In this document: piece after piece, positions 51,813-61,284 of the stretch
Numbering within the stretch: position 1 is the first letter of the stretch
How the letters are laid out: every line of letters begins with the position of its first letter
NCBI RefSeq assembly: GCF_002257705.1
Contig: NZ_LSLK01000088.1
Location: forward strand, 62,001 to 126,000
Direction of reading: 5' to 3'
Length of the DNA stretch: 64,000 bases
From: Sporomusa silvacetica DSM 10669
Lineage (GTDB): Bacteria > Bacillota > Negativicutes > Sporomusales > Sporomusaceae
Position numbers and translations under genes: made by a program
The notes under the pieces: model-generated
Seen by the model: the letters and a program-made list of their open reading frames with translations, nothing else
Database searches by the model: none
Told to the model about the DNA's origin: nothing

Positions 51813-53846
51813 ATGGCTAAAATTTCGGCATGCGTGATAACTAAAAATGAAGCAAAATGTATTAGTCGTTGCCTGCAAAGCGTAAGGGATATTGTTGATG
51901 AAATTATTGTTGTTGATACTGGTTCCACTGATGCAACGGTAACTATTGCTGAACAAGTAGGGGCCAAAGTTTTCCACTATCAATGGGGTAATGATTTTGC
52001 AGCCGCGCGAAATTATGCGTTGGCGCAGGCTAAAGGCGATTGGATTATTTTTTTGGATGCCGATGAGTATATTGCAGCTGACAAAATAGAAAATGTTCGC
52101 CCGGTTATTGAAAAAATTCATGGTAATCGGAAGATTGAAGCTGCAAGGTGCCAGATGAATAATCTAGAAGGGGTTAATGGTTCGCATAGAGGCTCTAATC
52201 CGACTATAAGGATATTTCGTAACTCACAGGTTATTCGTTACCAGGGGAGCGTTCATGAAAATGTTTATAAACGCGGGAAACCTCTCAAAATGACAAATGT
52301 TAATAACCAATTGATTGTTATTTATCATACAGGTTATACAAAAGGAACAATACTCGAAAAGATACGACGTAATACAGCTCTGGTGGAAGAAGAATTGAAA
52401 CACGGCATTGTTCGCGATTTGACATATTTTTATCTAAGTGATGGCTATTGGCGGGATGGAGAATATGAAAAAGCAATAGATTTTGCACAAAAAGCAATCA
52501 AACATTTGGGGCGGTTAAACAGCGAGTTGGATTATAAACCCTATGTGGTTTTAATAAGTAGTATGACCCGTTTAAAAAAATTTAGTGAAGAAGCCGTTGC
52601 TGCAATTTGTAACGAGGCAATAGAACGATTTCCGCATCATCCGGAGATCTGGCTGCTTCAGGGTCTTTATTACCAGAGTGTTGGGCGGTGCGAAAAATCG
52701 TTAACATCATTACTGAAGGCAGTTGAAACGAACGCCTGTTATAATGATTTTAATAGAAATAATGAATTTTACGCTTCTAGCTCGATAGCTTATTTTAACA
52801 TTGCTAAAATTTATGATATGAAGAATCAGTCAGGTCAGGCACTTGATTATTATGTTAAAACATTACAAGGGGAAAAATCAAATCAGGCAGCATTTACCAG
52901 GCTGATGTCATTAATCAGAAACCAAGATCCGGCTGATGTCATTTATTTTTTGAATACACTATATAATACTGCGGATGAAGGGGACCTTAGATTTCTGGTA
53001 GCGAACTTATCGCATCTAAAGGTAAAAAAAGTACTCAATTATTATCACAAAATTTTGCTGGATAAATTTGATGATAAAAAACTTAATGGTATGGTGCTAC
53101 TAACTAATTGTAAGTTTACTGAAGTTTTCCCAGTCCTCGCCGATTCTTTTCGCAAGCATGGGGACTATGATATAGAATTGTTGGCAGTGGTAGCATTGCT
53201 TATTGGTGGGAGCCCTGATTTGGTGGATTTATTAGGGCCGCGACTGCAACCTTTGTTTAAAAAGATTATTGCCGCTTATTTTCAAACAGAACAGGATATT
53301 CGATTATCAGCCGATGATTTTCCGTTTTTTTGTGATTTGGCCAGGGAAATGGTTTATTTGGGTAACCAGAAGCAGACGGAAACATTTTTAAAATTGGGAA
53401 AAAGGTTTATTTCAGAAGAAGCCTGTGGCCAAATTGGCACGATTCTTCTAAATCAGGGTTTTTTTGGTTATGCATTGGATATGTTTTTGTACTATATAAG
53501 CAGTGCAAGTTCGATAGCAGAGATACCAAAGCATTATTACTGTGAGGCCGGTTATTGCTGTTATAAATTGAAAGATTTTACCGGAGCGGCCCATTATTTT
53601 TCGCAAGCATTGAAATTTGGCTTTAGACGACACTATATTTTTGATTTTCTGGAGTGGTCATATCAGCAATGTCCTGATGAAAAAATAAAAGAAAAACTTA
53701 GAATGATGAAAGAAGGACCGTTTCAATCGCAATTGGGCGTGTTAAAGCAAATGGAATGTAACGAAGTCATAGAAGTCAATATTGATGATAAAATACAACC
53801 CCAACCTGGTGACATTAGTTACTCAGCGAGAAATACGTTGCTCTGA
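51813..53846 (+). CDS. Family 2 glycosyltransferase with TPR region, paralogue 2
   Basis: The 677-residue protein is collinear with the preceding one along its whole length, with the same GT-A motifs (VDTGSTDATVTIAEQVGAKV, GDWIIFLDADEYIAAD) and TPR units; most residues are identical, so it is a tandem duplicate. It has an extra C-terminal tail of about 40 residues after FDFLEWSYQQCPDE. The acceptor-binding half differs more than the catalytic half, so the two may act on different axial proteins or successive sites. It starts at ATG after GGAGAG, 33 bases behind paralogue 1. Confidence 0.85.
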   Translation: MAKISACVITKNEAKCISRCLQSVRDIVDEIIVVDTGSTDATVTIAEQVGAKVFHYQWGNDFAAARNYALAQAKGDWIIFLDADEYIAADKIENVRPVIEKIHGNRKIEAARCQMNNLEGVNGSHRGSNPTIRIFRNSQVIRYQGSVHENVYKRGKPLKMTNVNNQLIVIYHTGYTKGTILEKIRRNTALVEEELKHGIVRDLTYFYLSDGYWRDGEYEKAIDFAQKAIKHLGRLNSELDYKPYVVLISSMTRLKKFSEEAVAAICNEAIERFPHHPEIWLLQGLYYQSVGRCEKSLTSLLKAVETNACYNDFNRNNEFYASSSIAYFNIAKIYDMKNQSGQALDYYVKTLQGEKSNQAAFTRLMSLIRNQDPADVIYFLNTLYNTADEGDLRFLVANLSHLKVKKVLNYYHKILLDKFDDKKLNGMVLLTNCKFTEVFPVLADSFRKHGDYDIELLAVVALLIGGSPDLVDLLGPRLQPLFKKIIAAYFQTEQDIRLSADDFPFFCDLAREMVYLGNQKQTETFLKLGKRFISEEACGQIGTILLNQGFFGYALDMFLYYISSASSIAEIPKHYYCEAGYCCYKLKDFTGAAHYFSQALKFGFRRHYIFDFLEWSYQQCPDEKIKEKLRMMKEGPFQSQLGVLKQMECNEVIEVNIDDKIQPQPGDISYSARNTLL

Positions 53847-53873
53847 CTAAGACTGATAAAGAGGGATTGCTTG

Positions 53874-54074
53874 CTACTCAACTTTTGCAGGACAAATTTT
53901 ACAATTTGACAGGTAAACCTTGATATCAACTTCATCACATAAATCCAGAAATAAAACACCTAACGCACGGTGGTCTGCATTTTGGCGATGTTGCCAGGCA
54001 AGTAGAATATACCGGCAAAAGACAATGTCTTGACAAAAAGAGGCACTACAAATTTGAACAATGTAAATATACAT
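53874..54074 (-). CDS. Possible small hypothetical protein
   Basis: A 66-residue frame starts at ATG 54074 and ends in DIKVYLSNCKICPAKVE with two closely spaced cysteine pairs (FC, CKIC). The codon pattern is plausible and it is the only open frame in the 259-base gap between the glycosyltransferase and radical SAM genes. The upstream sequence has no good ribosome site. It may be chance. Confidence 0.25.
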   Translation of the reverse strand: MYIYIVQICSASFCQDIVFCRYILLAWQHRQNADHRALGVLFLDLCDEVDIKVYLSNCKICPAKVE

Positions 54075-54105
54075 CTACTGCTCTAATAAATGAGGGAGTG
54101 ACTTG

Positions 54106-55116
54106 ATGGCTTCTGAAATAAAACCGCTATATGGACTTGAACGGGTAAAGCTTGCCAATGCGGTGCCGCTTCCGGCTCCGTTTACCTTATTTGTTTTTCC
54201 CACAACGTATTGTAATTTTAAATGTCAATATTGTGGACATTCACTTGGTTACGAACAGATGAAAGAAAAATATAATTTTGAGCCGGAAAATATGTCTAGG
54301 CAGACTTATAGTCGTATTATTGAGCAATCGAAAGAGTTTTCCACTAAATACAAAATGCTGTCTTTAACTGGTCACGGTGAGCCGCTTCTCAATAAAGAGC
54401 TGCCATTCATGATTGAGCTTGCTAAAAAAGCAAATGTGACAGAAAGAATTGAAATCATATCGAATGCTTCTTTGTTAAGTCGCGAGCGGTCACAAGCATT
54501 AATTGAAGCCGGGCTTGATACATTAAGAATATCCCTCCAAGGCCTTTCAAGTCGCAAATACGAGCAAGTTTGTGGCTTTAAGCTTGATTTTGATGAATTT
54601 ATAGATAATATTCGTTACTTCTATCACAACAAAAAGCAATGCAAAGTATTTGTAAAAATTATGGATATCGCTTTAGAACAGGGAGAAGAAGAACGCTTTT
54701 ATCATCTTTTTTCAGATATAAGTGACCGGATGTATATTGAACAGTGCCGGCCTGTTTATGATGGGGTCGATTATTCACAAAGCACGGCACAGGTGGTGGT
54801 TGACCGTTATGGCCGTATTCACGCTAAACGGATGGTTTGTCCGTTGCCTTTTTATATGTTAGGTATCTTTCCTAACGGCGATGTAGAGCCGTGTGATACC
54901 ATTTATAAGCCTGTGGTTGTCGGTAATGTCCACCAGGAAAGCCTGTATAACATATGGAATGGCGCTAAGCTGCGACAGTTTCAGAGGCTGCAACTGGAAA
55001 AACAACGTGAGAATAATCCTAAATGCAGGGTATGCTGTGCTCCTGATGATGTAGCACAGCCGGAGGATGCTCTGGATGATACCGCTGATACTATCGTAAA
55101 AAGGTTCAAATTCTAA
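54106..55116 (+). CDS. Radical SAM/SPASM protein, paralogue 1
   Basis: ATG 54106 follows GAGGGAG and gives 336 residues. The radical SAM cluster motif is CNFKCQYC (C36, C40, C43), followed by LSLTGHGEPLLNKELPFMIE and EIISNASLLSRERSQALIEA and the SLQGLSS strand. The C-terminal SPASM-like domain has CPLPFYMLGIFPNGDVEPCD, then NIWNGAKLRQFQ and CRVCCAPDD, with enough cysteines for an auxiliary 4Fe-4S cluster. SPASM enzymes modify peptides, proteins or small molecules. Being between flagellin glycosyltransferases and sugar-nucleotide genes it may modify the glycan or carrier; the substrate is unknown. Confidence 0.85.
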   Translation: MASEIKPLYGLERVKLANAVPLPAPFTLFVFPTTYCNFKCQYCGHSLGYEQMKEKYNFEPENMSRQTYSRIIEQSKEFSTKYKMLSLTGHGEPLLNKELPFMIELAKKANVTERIEIISNASLLSRERSQALIEAGLDTLRISLQGLSSRKYEQVCGFKLDFDEFIDNIRYFYHNKKQCKVFVKIMDIALEQGEEERFYHLFSDISDRMYIEQCRPVYDGVDYSQSTAQVVVDRYGRIHAKRMVCPLPFYMLGIFPNGDVEPCDTIYKPVVVGNVHQESLYNIWNGAKLRQFQRLQLEKQRENNPKCRVCCAPDDVAQPEDALDDTADTIVKRFKF

Positions 55117-55146
55117 TGCTTCGCACCTTCGACAGGAGAGATAGGA

Positions 55147-56166
55147 TTGTCAGATAAAGTGATTACCAGGATTACCCCCAGTGGTAAACGAACAGTTTTA
55201 GGGACTGTGCTTCCGCTCGATACTCCCTTTTTGGTGCAGATGTTTCCTGTTTATGCCTGTAATTTTCAATGCGGTTACTGTTTGCATGCCTTGCCGCGTG
55301 AGCAGCATGGCTACATAGCGGACAAGTCTTTTATGGATATGGACTTATATAGGCAATGTATCGATGATATGCTGCATTTTAAAAACAGATTAAAAATGCT
55401 ACGATTTGCAGGTATTGGTGAACCTCTTTTACACAAACATATTGCTGATATGGTCGCTTTCGCAAAGACAAAGAATGTTGCGGAAAGTGTAGAGATTGTC
55501 ACAAACGGAGCTCTGCTTACCGATAAGTTGTCCCTGGAACTTATTCAGGCAGGGTTGGATAAATTGAGAATCTCAGTACAGGGGATTTCGGCAGAAAAAT
55601 ACAAGGTAGTTTCCCATGTAACTATAGATATGGATGAATTCATAAATAAATTGCGGTTTTTTTATCAAAACCGCGGTAATACAAAAATCTATATTAAAAT
55701 CATTGACTGTGCACTTTCGGACAAGAACGAAGAACTTCAATTTTTCAAAATGTTTGAAGCTGTATGTGACTCTATTGCCATCGAACATTTGACACCTACG
55801 GTAAAAGGCATTGACTACACTAATCTATCAGGCGGCAAAGCGTTAGCGGTCACGCAAAGCGGTAATCCTCTGATTGAAACCTCCATATGTCCGCAACCTT
55901 TTTATATGATGCAGATTAATCCTGATGGCGCGGTTGTTCCCTGCTGTTCTATGGCGTATCCTGTTGTTTTTCGAGAGAGGAATATGATGATACCGGAAAT
56001 TTGGAACAGTGAAGCATTTTTGGAATTCCGCAGACAATTGCTTGATGGAACGGAAAATGTAGGTGGTGTCTGTGCTTCGTGCTCTTTATATAAATACGGT
56101 TTATTTCCTGAAGATAGGCTTGAACCATATGTAGAGCAATTAAAAAAATTAATATCTAAAAAATAA
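55147..56166 (+). CDS. Radical SAM/SPASM protein, paralogue 2
   Basis: The 339-residue protein starts at TTG 55147 after AGGAGAG. It has CNFQCGYC (C38, C42, C45), LRFAGIGEPLLHKHIADMVA, VTNGALLTDKLSLELIQAGL and RISVQGISAEKY, then the SPASM part CPQPFYMMQINPDGAVVPCC with EIWNSEAFLEFRRQL and CASCSLYKYG. It is homologous to the preceding gene in full but clearly diverged. The pair is probably co-transcribed, with 30 bases between them, and may carry out related steps on two substrates. Confidence 0.85.
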   Translation: MSDKVITRITPSGKRTVLGTVLPLDTPFLVQMFPVYACNFQCGYCLHALPREQHGYIADKSFMDMDLYRQCIDDMLHFKNRLKMLRFAGIGEPLLHKHIADMVAFAKTKNVAESVEIVTNGALLTDKLSLELIQAGLDKLRISVQGISAEKYKVVSHVTIDMDEFINKLRFFYQNRGNTKIYIKIIDCALSDKNEELQFFKMFEAVCDSIAIEHLTPTVKGIDYTNLSGGKALAVTQSGNPLIETSICPQPFYMMQINPDGAVVPCCSMAYPVVFRERNMMIPEIWNSEAFLEFRRQLLDGTENVGGVCASCSLYKYGLFPEDRLEPYVEQLKKLISKK

Positions 56167-56254
56167 ACTGGTACTGAAACTGGTGTAGATATGAAATTAT
56201 TTCTATTCGATGAGCTTATTTGAAAAATTTAATTTGTAAGGGAGGAGAGTAATT

Positions 56255-57031
56255 ATGAAGGTTGTTATTCTCGCCGGAGGATATGGGACCCGTATTAGTG
56301 AGGAATCACATCTGAAACCTAAACCGATGATTGAGATCGGGGAACGTCCTATACTATGGCATATTATGAAACTGTATTCCCACTACCAATTTAATGATTT
56401 CATTATTTGTTTAGGCTATAAAGGGCATATGATTAAAGAGTATTTTGCCAATTATTTTTTGTATGGTTCGGATGTTACTTTTGATTTAGCCAACAATAGC
56501 ACATGTACTCATTCCAGCGCGGAAGTGGAGCCCTGGAAAGTTACGCTTGCCAATACCGGATTGGATACCCTGACTGGCGGTCGGATAAAGCGGATAAAAA
56601 AATATATTGGTGACGAGACTTTTCTGCTTACTTATGGTGACGGGGTTGCTAATATCAATATAGAAGAACTTGTTGCCTTTCATAAGTCTCACGGAAAGCT
56701 TGCCACGGTAACCGCCATCCAGCCCAGCGGCAGATACGGAGTTTTAGGGCTTAACGATGATGCTAGCGTTCTGGAGTTTATTGAGAAGCCTAAGACGTTA
56801 GATGCATGGGTGAACGGTGGTTTTTTTGTCTTAGAGCCAGGGATTTTCGAGTATATTGAAGGCGATCATACTTCCTTTGAAGGCCATCCTCTCACAGAAC
56901 TGGCAGAGGATGGGCAAATTATGGCCTATAATCATAGCGGATTTTGGAGGTGCATGGATACGCAAAGAGATAAGCTTATCTTGGAAAATTTATGGGCGAG
57001 CGGCCAGGCTCCCTGGAAGGTATGGATTTAG
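56255..57031 (+). CDS. rfbF: Glucose-1-phosphate cytidylyltransferase
   Basis: The 258-residue protein is RfbF-like throughout: VVILAGGYGTRISEESHLKP then KPMIEIGERPILWHIMKLY, LLTYGDGVANINIEEL, VNGGFFVLEPGIFEYI and GFWRCMDTQRDKLILENLW. It makes CDP-glucose from CTP and glucose-1-phosphate, the entry to CDP-dideoxy- and CDP-deoxyhexoses. Its last base is followed directly by the start codon of rfbG. Confidence 0.93.
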   Translation: MKVVILAGGYGTRISEESHLKPKPMIEIGERPILWHIMKLYSHYQFNDFIICLGYKGHMIKEYFANYFLYGSDVTFDLANNSTCTHSSAEVEPWKVTLANTGLDTLTGGRIKRIKKYIGDETFLLTYGDGVANINIEELVAFHKSHGKLATVTAIQPSGRYGVLGLNDDASVLEFIEKPKTLDAWVNGGFFVLEPGIFEYIEGDHTSFEGHPLTELAEDGQIMAYNHSGFWRCMDTQRDKLILENLWASGQAPWKVWI

Positions 57032-58114
57032 TTGAGTTTTGAACGGTTTAAAAGAGCCTATTGTGGGCAAACGGTATTAGTTACAGGCTGCAGTGGATTC
57101 AAAGGCTCTTGGCTATCTGTATGGCTGCATACACTAGGGGCCAGGGTCGTTGGGTATGCGCTGCAACCGCCGACAGAGCCATCTATGTTTCGCGCTTGCA
57201 GCCTGGACAAACATATAATCAGTATGGAAGCCGATATTTGCGACGATGCTGCCTTGACGGAAGTATTCAAAACCTATAAGCCGGATATCGTTTTTCATTT
57301 AGCTGCTCAACCGCTGGTGCGTTACTCGTATCTGCAGCCTAAGGAGACTTTCGAGACAAATGTAATGGGCACTGTTAATGTATTAGAAGCAGCTAGGAAT
57401 ACCGGGACGGTTAAGTCTATCGTTGTTATTACAACTGACAAATGCTATGAAAACCGGGAATGGGTTTACGGTTATCGTGAAACAGACCCTATCGGCGGCT
57501 ATGATCCCTATAGTGCCAGTAAAGGCTGCGCTGAACTTGTTGTGTCAGCATTTCGCAACAGTTTTCTTATGAGTCGCGGAGTAGGCTTGGCTTCCGCCAG
57601 GGCTGGGAATGTAATTGGCGGCGGTGACTGGGCAGTTGATAGATTGTTGCCTGATTTTGTCCGGGCAGTCGTAGACAACAAGCCTATTCGGATAAGAAAC
57701 CCGTTGGCTACCCGCCCTTGGCAGCATGTGCTGGAACCATTGTCCGGTTATCTATTGCTGGGAGCGCTATTGCTGGCTGAGCCGGAAAAGTACAGCAGCG
57801 CCTGGAATTTCGGCCCCAGAGATACCGATGTTTTGCCTGTAGAGGAGATTCTCAATCTGGCAATTGCGGAGTGGGGAGCGGGAAGAGTAGAAAAAGAAGC
57901 TGTTAAGCAGCCGCACGAAGCTACTTTGCTGAAACTTGATATTAGCAAGGCCGAGGCCTATTTACGATGGCATCCGATTTTTTCATGCCGTGAGGCAATA
58001 AAGAGAACTGTTGAATGGTACAAAAAGTATTATGAAGAATTTCCTAGTGATATGTTTTCATTTACTATTGAGCAGATTAGGGAGTACGAACATGTACTGC
58101 AATTTCGGAGTTGA
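57032..58114 (+). CDS. rfbG: CDP-glucose 4,6-dehydratase
   Basis: The 360-residue short-chain dehydrogenase starts at TTG 57032, immediately after rfbF. It has VLVTGCSGFKGSWLSVWLHT as NAD-binding loop, VFHLAAQPLVRYSY, ITTDKCYENREWVYGYRETD and the catalytic Tyr/Lys pair in YDPYSASKGCAELV. RfbG-specific RPWQHVLEPLSGYLLLG is present. It converts CDP-glucose to CDP-4-keto-6-deoxyglucose, which the next gene product probably reduces. Confidence 0.92.
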   Translation: MSFERFKRAYCGQTVLVTGCSGFKGSWLSVWLHTLGARVVGYALQPPTEPSMFRACSLDKHIISMEADICDDAALTEVFKTYKPDIVFHLAAQPLVRYSYLQPKETFETNVMGTVNVLEAARNTGTVKSIVVITTDKCYENREWVYGYRETDPIGGYDPYSASKGCAELVVSAFRNSFLMSRGVGLASARAGNVIGGGDWAVDRLLPDFVRAVVDNKPIRIRNPLATRPWQHVLEPLSGYLLLGALLLAEPEKYSSAWNFGPRDTDVLPVEEILNLAIAEWGAGRVEKEAVKQPHEATLLKLDISKAEAYLRWHPIFSCREAIKRTVEWYKKYYEEFPSDMFSFTIEQIREYEHVLQFRS

Positions 58115-58120
58115 AATGAA

Positions 58121-59008
58121 ATGAATAAGGTACTTGTAACCGGGGCTACCGGTTATATTGGCTCAAATTTGGTAAAACGATTTATAAAAAATGATGTTGA
58201 AGTCCACATTATTACCCGTGTCACTTCCCTGGTAGAGCAATCTGATATTAGCGGTCTTCCTGTTGTGATTCATCAGCATGACGGTACAACGGCAGGAATG
58301 ATAGAAATTTTTCAATTGGCACGGCCTGAGGCGGTATTTCATTTAGCGGCTAAATTTGTGGCCGAGCATGAGAGCAGGGATATAGCGGAATTAGTGGGCA
58401 GCAACCTGCTGTTTGGCCTGCAGCTTTTGGAAGCCATGGCGGCAACGCAGGTTCGGCATCTAATAAATACAGGGACTGCTTGGCAGCATTATGAGCAGGA
58501 GGCCTATAATCCGGTTAATCTGTATGCGGCAACCAAGCAGGCTTTCGAAACATTGGCCGCTTATTATGTCCGGGCCGGTTTGTTAAAAATGATTACGTTA
58601 AAGCTGCTGGATACCTACGGCCCCAATGATCCAAGGCCTAAATTATTCACTTTATTTAAGCGTGTAAGCTCCAGTGGGGAATGGCTGAAGATGTCTTACG
58701 GCGAACAGCGGTTGGGGTTGGTCTATATTGATGATGTGGTAAATGCCTTTTTAACGGCGGGGCAATATATTGAAACATTGTCGGATTGTGAAATGCCGTC
58801 GTATAGTATTGTTCCTGGCCAATTGTATTCTTTACGGGAAATCGCGGCCATGTATGAGGTGGCTAGCGGTAACCGGCTGAATATTGCCTGGGGGGAACGG
58901 CCATACCGGATCAGGGAAGTCATGCAGCCGTATGTTGGTACAAGGCTTCCCAACTGGGAGGCAAAAGTTGCTTTGGCAGATGGGATAAAGAGATGTTTGG
59001 AAGTCTGA
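58121..59008 (+). CDS. NAD-dependent epimerase/reductase acting on a CDP-sugar
   Basis: The 295-residue protein has VLVTGATGYIGSNLVKRF, VFHLAAKFVAEHESRD and catalytic YAATK in NPVNLYAATKQAFETLAAYY, followed by LKLLDTYGPNDPRPKLFTLF. It belongs to the extended short-chain dehydrogenases. Its place six bases behind rfbG suggests that it is a CDP-4-keto-6-deoxyglucose 4-reductase or an epimerase like RfbJ/RfbS. Neither RfbH (3-dehydrase) nor RfbI is in the window, so a 3,6-dideoxy sugar is not demonstrated and a CDP-6-deoxyhexose is the simpler prediction. Confidence 0.8.
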   Translation: MNKVLVTGATGYIGSNLVKRFIKNDVEVHIITRVTSLVEQSDISGLPVVIHQHDGTTAGMIEIFQLARPEAVFHLAAKFVAEHESRDIAELVGSNLLFGLQLLEAMAATQVRHLINTGTAWQHYEQEAYNPVNLYAATKQAFETLAAYYVRAGLLKMITLKLLDTYGPNDPRPKLFTLFKRVSSSGEWLKMSYGEQRLGLVYIDDVVNAFLTAGQYIETLSDCEMPSYSIVPGQLYSLREIAAMYEVASGNRLNIAWGERPYRIREVMQPYVGTRLPNWEAKVALADGIKRCLEV

Positions 59009-59091
59009 GGAATGCGCTTTCCTAATAGAGAAGTTAATTCATCAATTTTTTAGCGGTTTCATAACTTTTTCAGGATAAAAGGGAGAGCACC

Positions 59092-59181
59092 GTGAAAGAT
59101 GTAATGGGAGTGATTATGGCGAAATTATGGTCGGATTTGTACGACGTATCGGATGAGCCGGTATTTAGGGAGGAATTATAA
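59092..59181 (+). CDS. 29-residue ORF upstream of the GT2 gene
   Basis: A short frame starts at GTG 59092 after GGGAGAG and ends at TAA 59181, two bases before the next start codon. The product is acidic (AKLWSDLYDVSDEPVFREEL at its end). The next gene's GGGAGGA ribosome site lies in its last codons, so it could couple translation. It may be the surviving N-terminus of a lost sugar-modifying gene. Too short to assign. Confidence 0.4.
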   Translation: MKDVMGVIMAKLWSDLYDVSDEPVFREEL

Positions 59182-59183
59182 TA

Positions 59184-60704
59184 GTGATGAACGACTACTA
59201 TATTGAACCAATTGTCATAAATTCGGATACACTTATCCCGCGGTTACCGTCTGTCCATATGTGGGAAAACCGTAAAAACGCATATTTTATGTACGACACG
59301 CCGGATGTTCCGACATGCTCCATTGTTGTGACGGGGTATAACCGTCTGGACAAGACTAAATATTGCGTCGAATGTATTTTAAAATATACGCAAGACGTAG
59401 ATTACGAACTCATTCTCGTCGATAATGGCAGCGATGACGGGACTTTGGAGTTTTTCCAGTCGGTACAATACAAAAATAAGAAAATTATTCGTGTGACACA
59501 GAACCGCGGAGCATTTTTGCCCTTTAGATATTATGCCAATATTTTCAAAGGCAAATATCTTGTTAATATATCCAATGATGTTTATGTAACCCAGAATTGG
59601 TTAAGCAATCTGCTTAAGTGCTACCGATCCGACCCGAAAATCGGTTTTATCGAGCCGGTTTCTTCAAATGTATCAAATCTGCAGGAAGTAGATCTTGATT
59701 TCTCTAATTTTGATGATATGCAGAAAAAGGCCGCTGAGTTCAATAAAAGCGCCCCATCAAAATGGGAGGAGCGTATGCGGCTTATAAGTACAATTAATTT
59801 TTTTTCACGAGATGTTTTAGATAATATAGGTATAAACGATGCCGCTTACCTCCATGATTTTGCGGAGGATGACCTGTGCATCCGCATACGGCGCATGGGT
59901 TACAAACTTGTTCTTTGCCGCGATACATGGATTTGTCATGATCATGATTTCCGAAATATGGAAGATAAAGACCCCGGTGCGTTTCAGGCAAGCCTGGAAA
60001 GAGGACGCGCCGTTTACCGCGAAAAATATCACGGTATCGATCCGTGGGACGATATAAACAACTTCGAGATGGCGCTTCTCGCTCCGCTTGACTCTGCTAG
60101 GCTTCTAAAATCGATAAACGCGCTGACAGTTGATATACGTTGCGGAACCCCTGCCTTGGAGATACGCAACCGCCTGAAACGACGCAGGATTACAGACGTT
60201 ACGTCACATGCATTCACAACGGATGCGAAGTATTTTCTCGATTTACAGACGGTATGTGCGGGAGTCAAGTATGATAGAATTGACTTCATACAGCAGCATT
60301 ATGCCAACGATACATTTGATATTGTCGCAATTGGTGAACCAATCAATACCTATCCCATGCCGATTAGGCTTTTACAAAATCTATACGGTTTTCTCAAATC
60401 AGGTGGTATGCTGTTGTTCAAAGTCCGTAACACGGATAATTATCGTGCATTTTTGCGCTCTATAGGGATGGATGTGCCATCTGACTCCGATTTGCCTTCG
60501 AGCACGCCGTTAAACGAAGTCCTTGAGTGCCTGAAACTTTTTGGCGCGAATGACTGTGCTATTTCCGCTGAGCTTGATGACCTATCGGAAGCCGATCAAA
60601 AATTCTTGTTCGATAAGCTAAAAGCAGCGAATCCGAACGCCAATCAGAAAACACTGAATCGTCTGTGCATCAAGAATTATTGCGTTAGGGCAATCAGGAG
60701 GTAG
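59184..60704 (+). CDS. Family 2 glycosyltransferase fused to a methyltransferase-like domain
   Basis: The 506-residue protein starts at GTG 59184 or ATG 59187 after GGGAGGA. Residues 40-265 form a GT-A domain: CSIVVTGYNRLDKTKYCVEC, ELILVDNGSDDGTLEFFQSV, RGAFLPFRYYANIFKGKYLV and NISNDVYVTQNWLSNLLKCY, then DFAEDDLCIRIRRMGYKLVL. From about 325 the sequence FDIVAIGEPINTYPMPIRLL, YGFLKSGGMLLFKVRN resembles the second half of a SAM-dependent methyltransferase, but the glycine-rich SAM loop is not obvious, so the domain may be degenerate. It probably adds or caps a sugar in the modification made by this cluster. Confidence 0.78.
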   Translation: MMNDYYIEPIVINSDTLIPRLPSVHMWENRKNAYFMYDTPDVPTCSIVVTGYNRLDKTKYCVECILKYTQDVDYELILVDNGSDDGTLEFFQSVQYKNKKIIRVTQNRGAFLPFRYYANIFKGKYLVNISNDVYVTQNWLSNLLKCYRSDPKIGFIEPVSSNVSNLQEVDLDFSNFDDMQKKAAEFNKSAPSKWEERMRLISTINFFSRDVLDNIGINDAAYLHDFAEDDLCIRIRRMGYKLVLCRDTWICHDHDFRNMEDKDPGAFQASLERGRAVYREKYHGIDPWDDINNFEMALLAPLDSARLLKSINALTVDIRCGTPALEIRNRLKRRRITDVTSHAFTTDAKYFLDLQTVCAGVKYDRIDFIQQHYANDTFDIVAIGEPINTYPMPIRLLQNLYGFLKSGGMLLFKVRNTDNYRAFLRSIGMDVPSDSDLPSSTPLNEVLECLKLFGANDCAISAELDDLSEADQKFLFDKLKAANPNANQKTLNRLCIKNYCVRAIRR

Positions 60705-60707
60705 CGT

Positions 60708-61283
60708 GTGAATATCACATTGACAAAAATATCAGGTGTATATATTGTAAAACGCGAGCCGTTTTCCGATGAGCGAGGGACATTTTCACGCATGTTTTGC
60801 CGCCGCGAACTGGAGGCGGCGGGACTATGCGGCGAAATCGCGCAAATGAACCTATCAACCAATCGAAAAAAAGGTACACTCCGAGGACTGCACTCTCAAT
60901 CCGGCAATGCGGCGGAAGATAAACTTGTAACGTGTGTTCAAGGTGCGATATTCGATGTGTGTGTGGATGTTCGAAAAGACTCACCTACGTATTTGCAGTG
61001 GGTCGGTGAAACCCTTTCAGAGGAGAATGGGTTTGGTCTCTATGTTCCGAAAGGCTGTGCTCATGGGTATCTGACGCTGACGGACGATACGCAAGTGTTA
61101 TATCTTGTAACGCAATATTACACGCCGAATACGGAAGTTGGATACAGGTTCGACGATCCTGCTTTTGGAATAACATGGCCAATTGTGGCGCCATATATAA
61201 TGAGTGAAAAGGATAAGAGTTGGGAGTATTATAGGTTCGGGCCGGTCGATGCCGCTCAAAAATTGGCTCAAACAGACACATGA
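60708..61283 (+). CDS. rfbC: dTDP-4-keto-6-deoxyglucose 3,5-epimerase-like cupin protein
   Basis: The 191-residue protein starts at GTG 60708 after GGAGGT. RfbC features are EPFSDERGTFSRMFCRRELE, MNLSTNRKKGTLRGLHSQ with the catalytic His, KLVTCVQGAIFDVCVDVRKD, FGLYVPKGCAHGYLTLTDDT and YYTPNTEVGYRFDDPAFGI. The residue after GLH is Ser where most have Tyr or Phe. It would epimerise a 4-keto-6-deoxyhexose nucleotide. No rmlA, rmlB or rmlD is present here, so the substrate might come from the CDP pathway upstream or from elsewhere in the genome. Confidence 0.88.
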   Translation: MNITLTKISGVYIVKREPFSDERGTFSRMFCRRELEAAGLCGEIAQMNLSTNRKKGTLRGLHSQSGNAAEDKLVTCVQGAIFDVCVDVRKDSPTYLQWVGETLSEENGFGLYVPKGCAHGYLTLTDDTQVLYLVTQYYTPNTEVGYRFDDPAFGITWPIVAPYIMSEKDKSWEYYRFGPVDAAQKLAQTDT

Positions 61284-61284
61284 A

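Noticed and set aside
60208..60465. Plus-strand frame of 85 residues in the GT2-methyltransferase gene
   Set aside because: It overlaps a long, clearly coding frame and has no supporting features.
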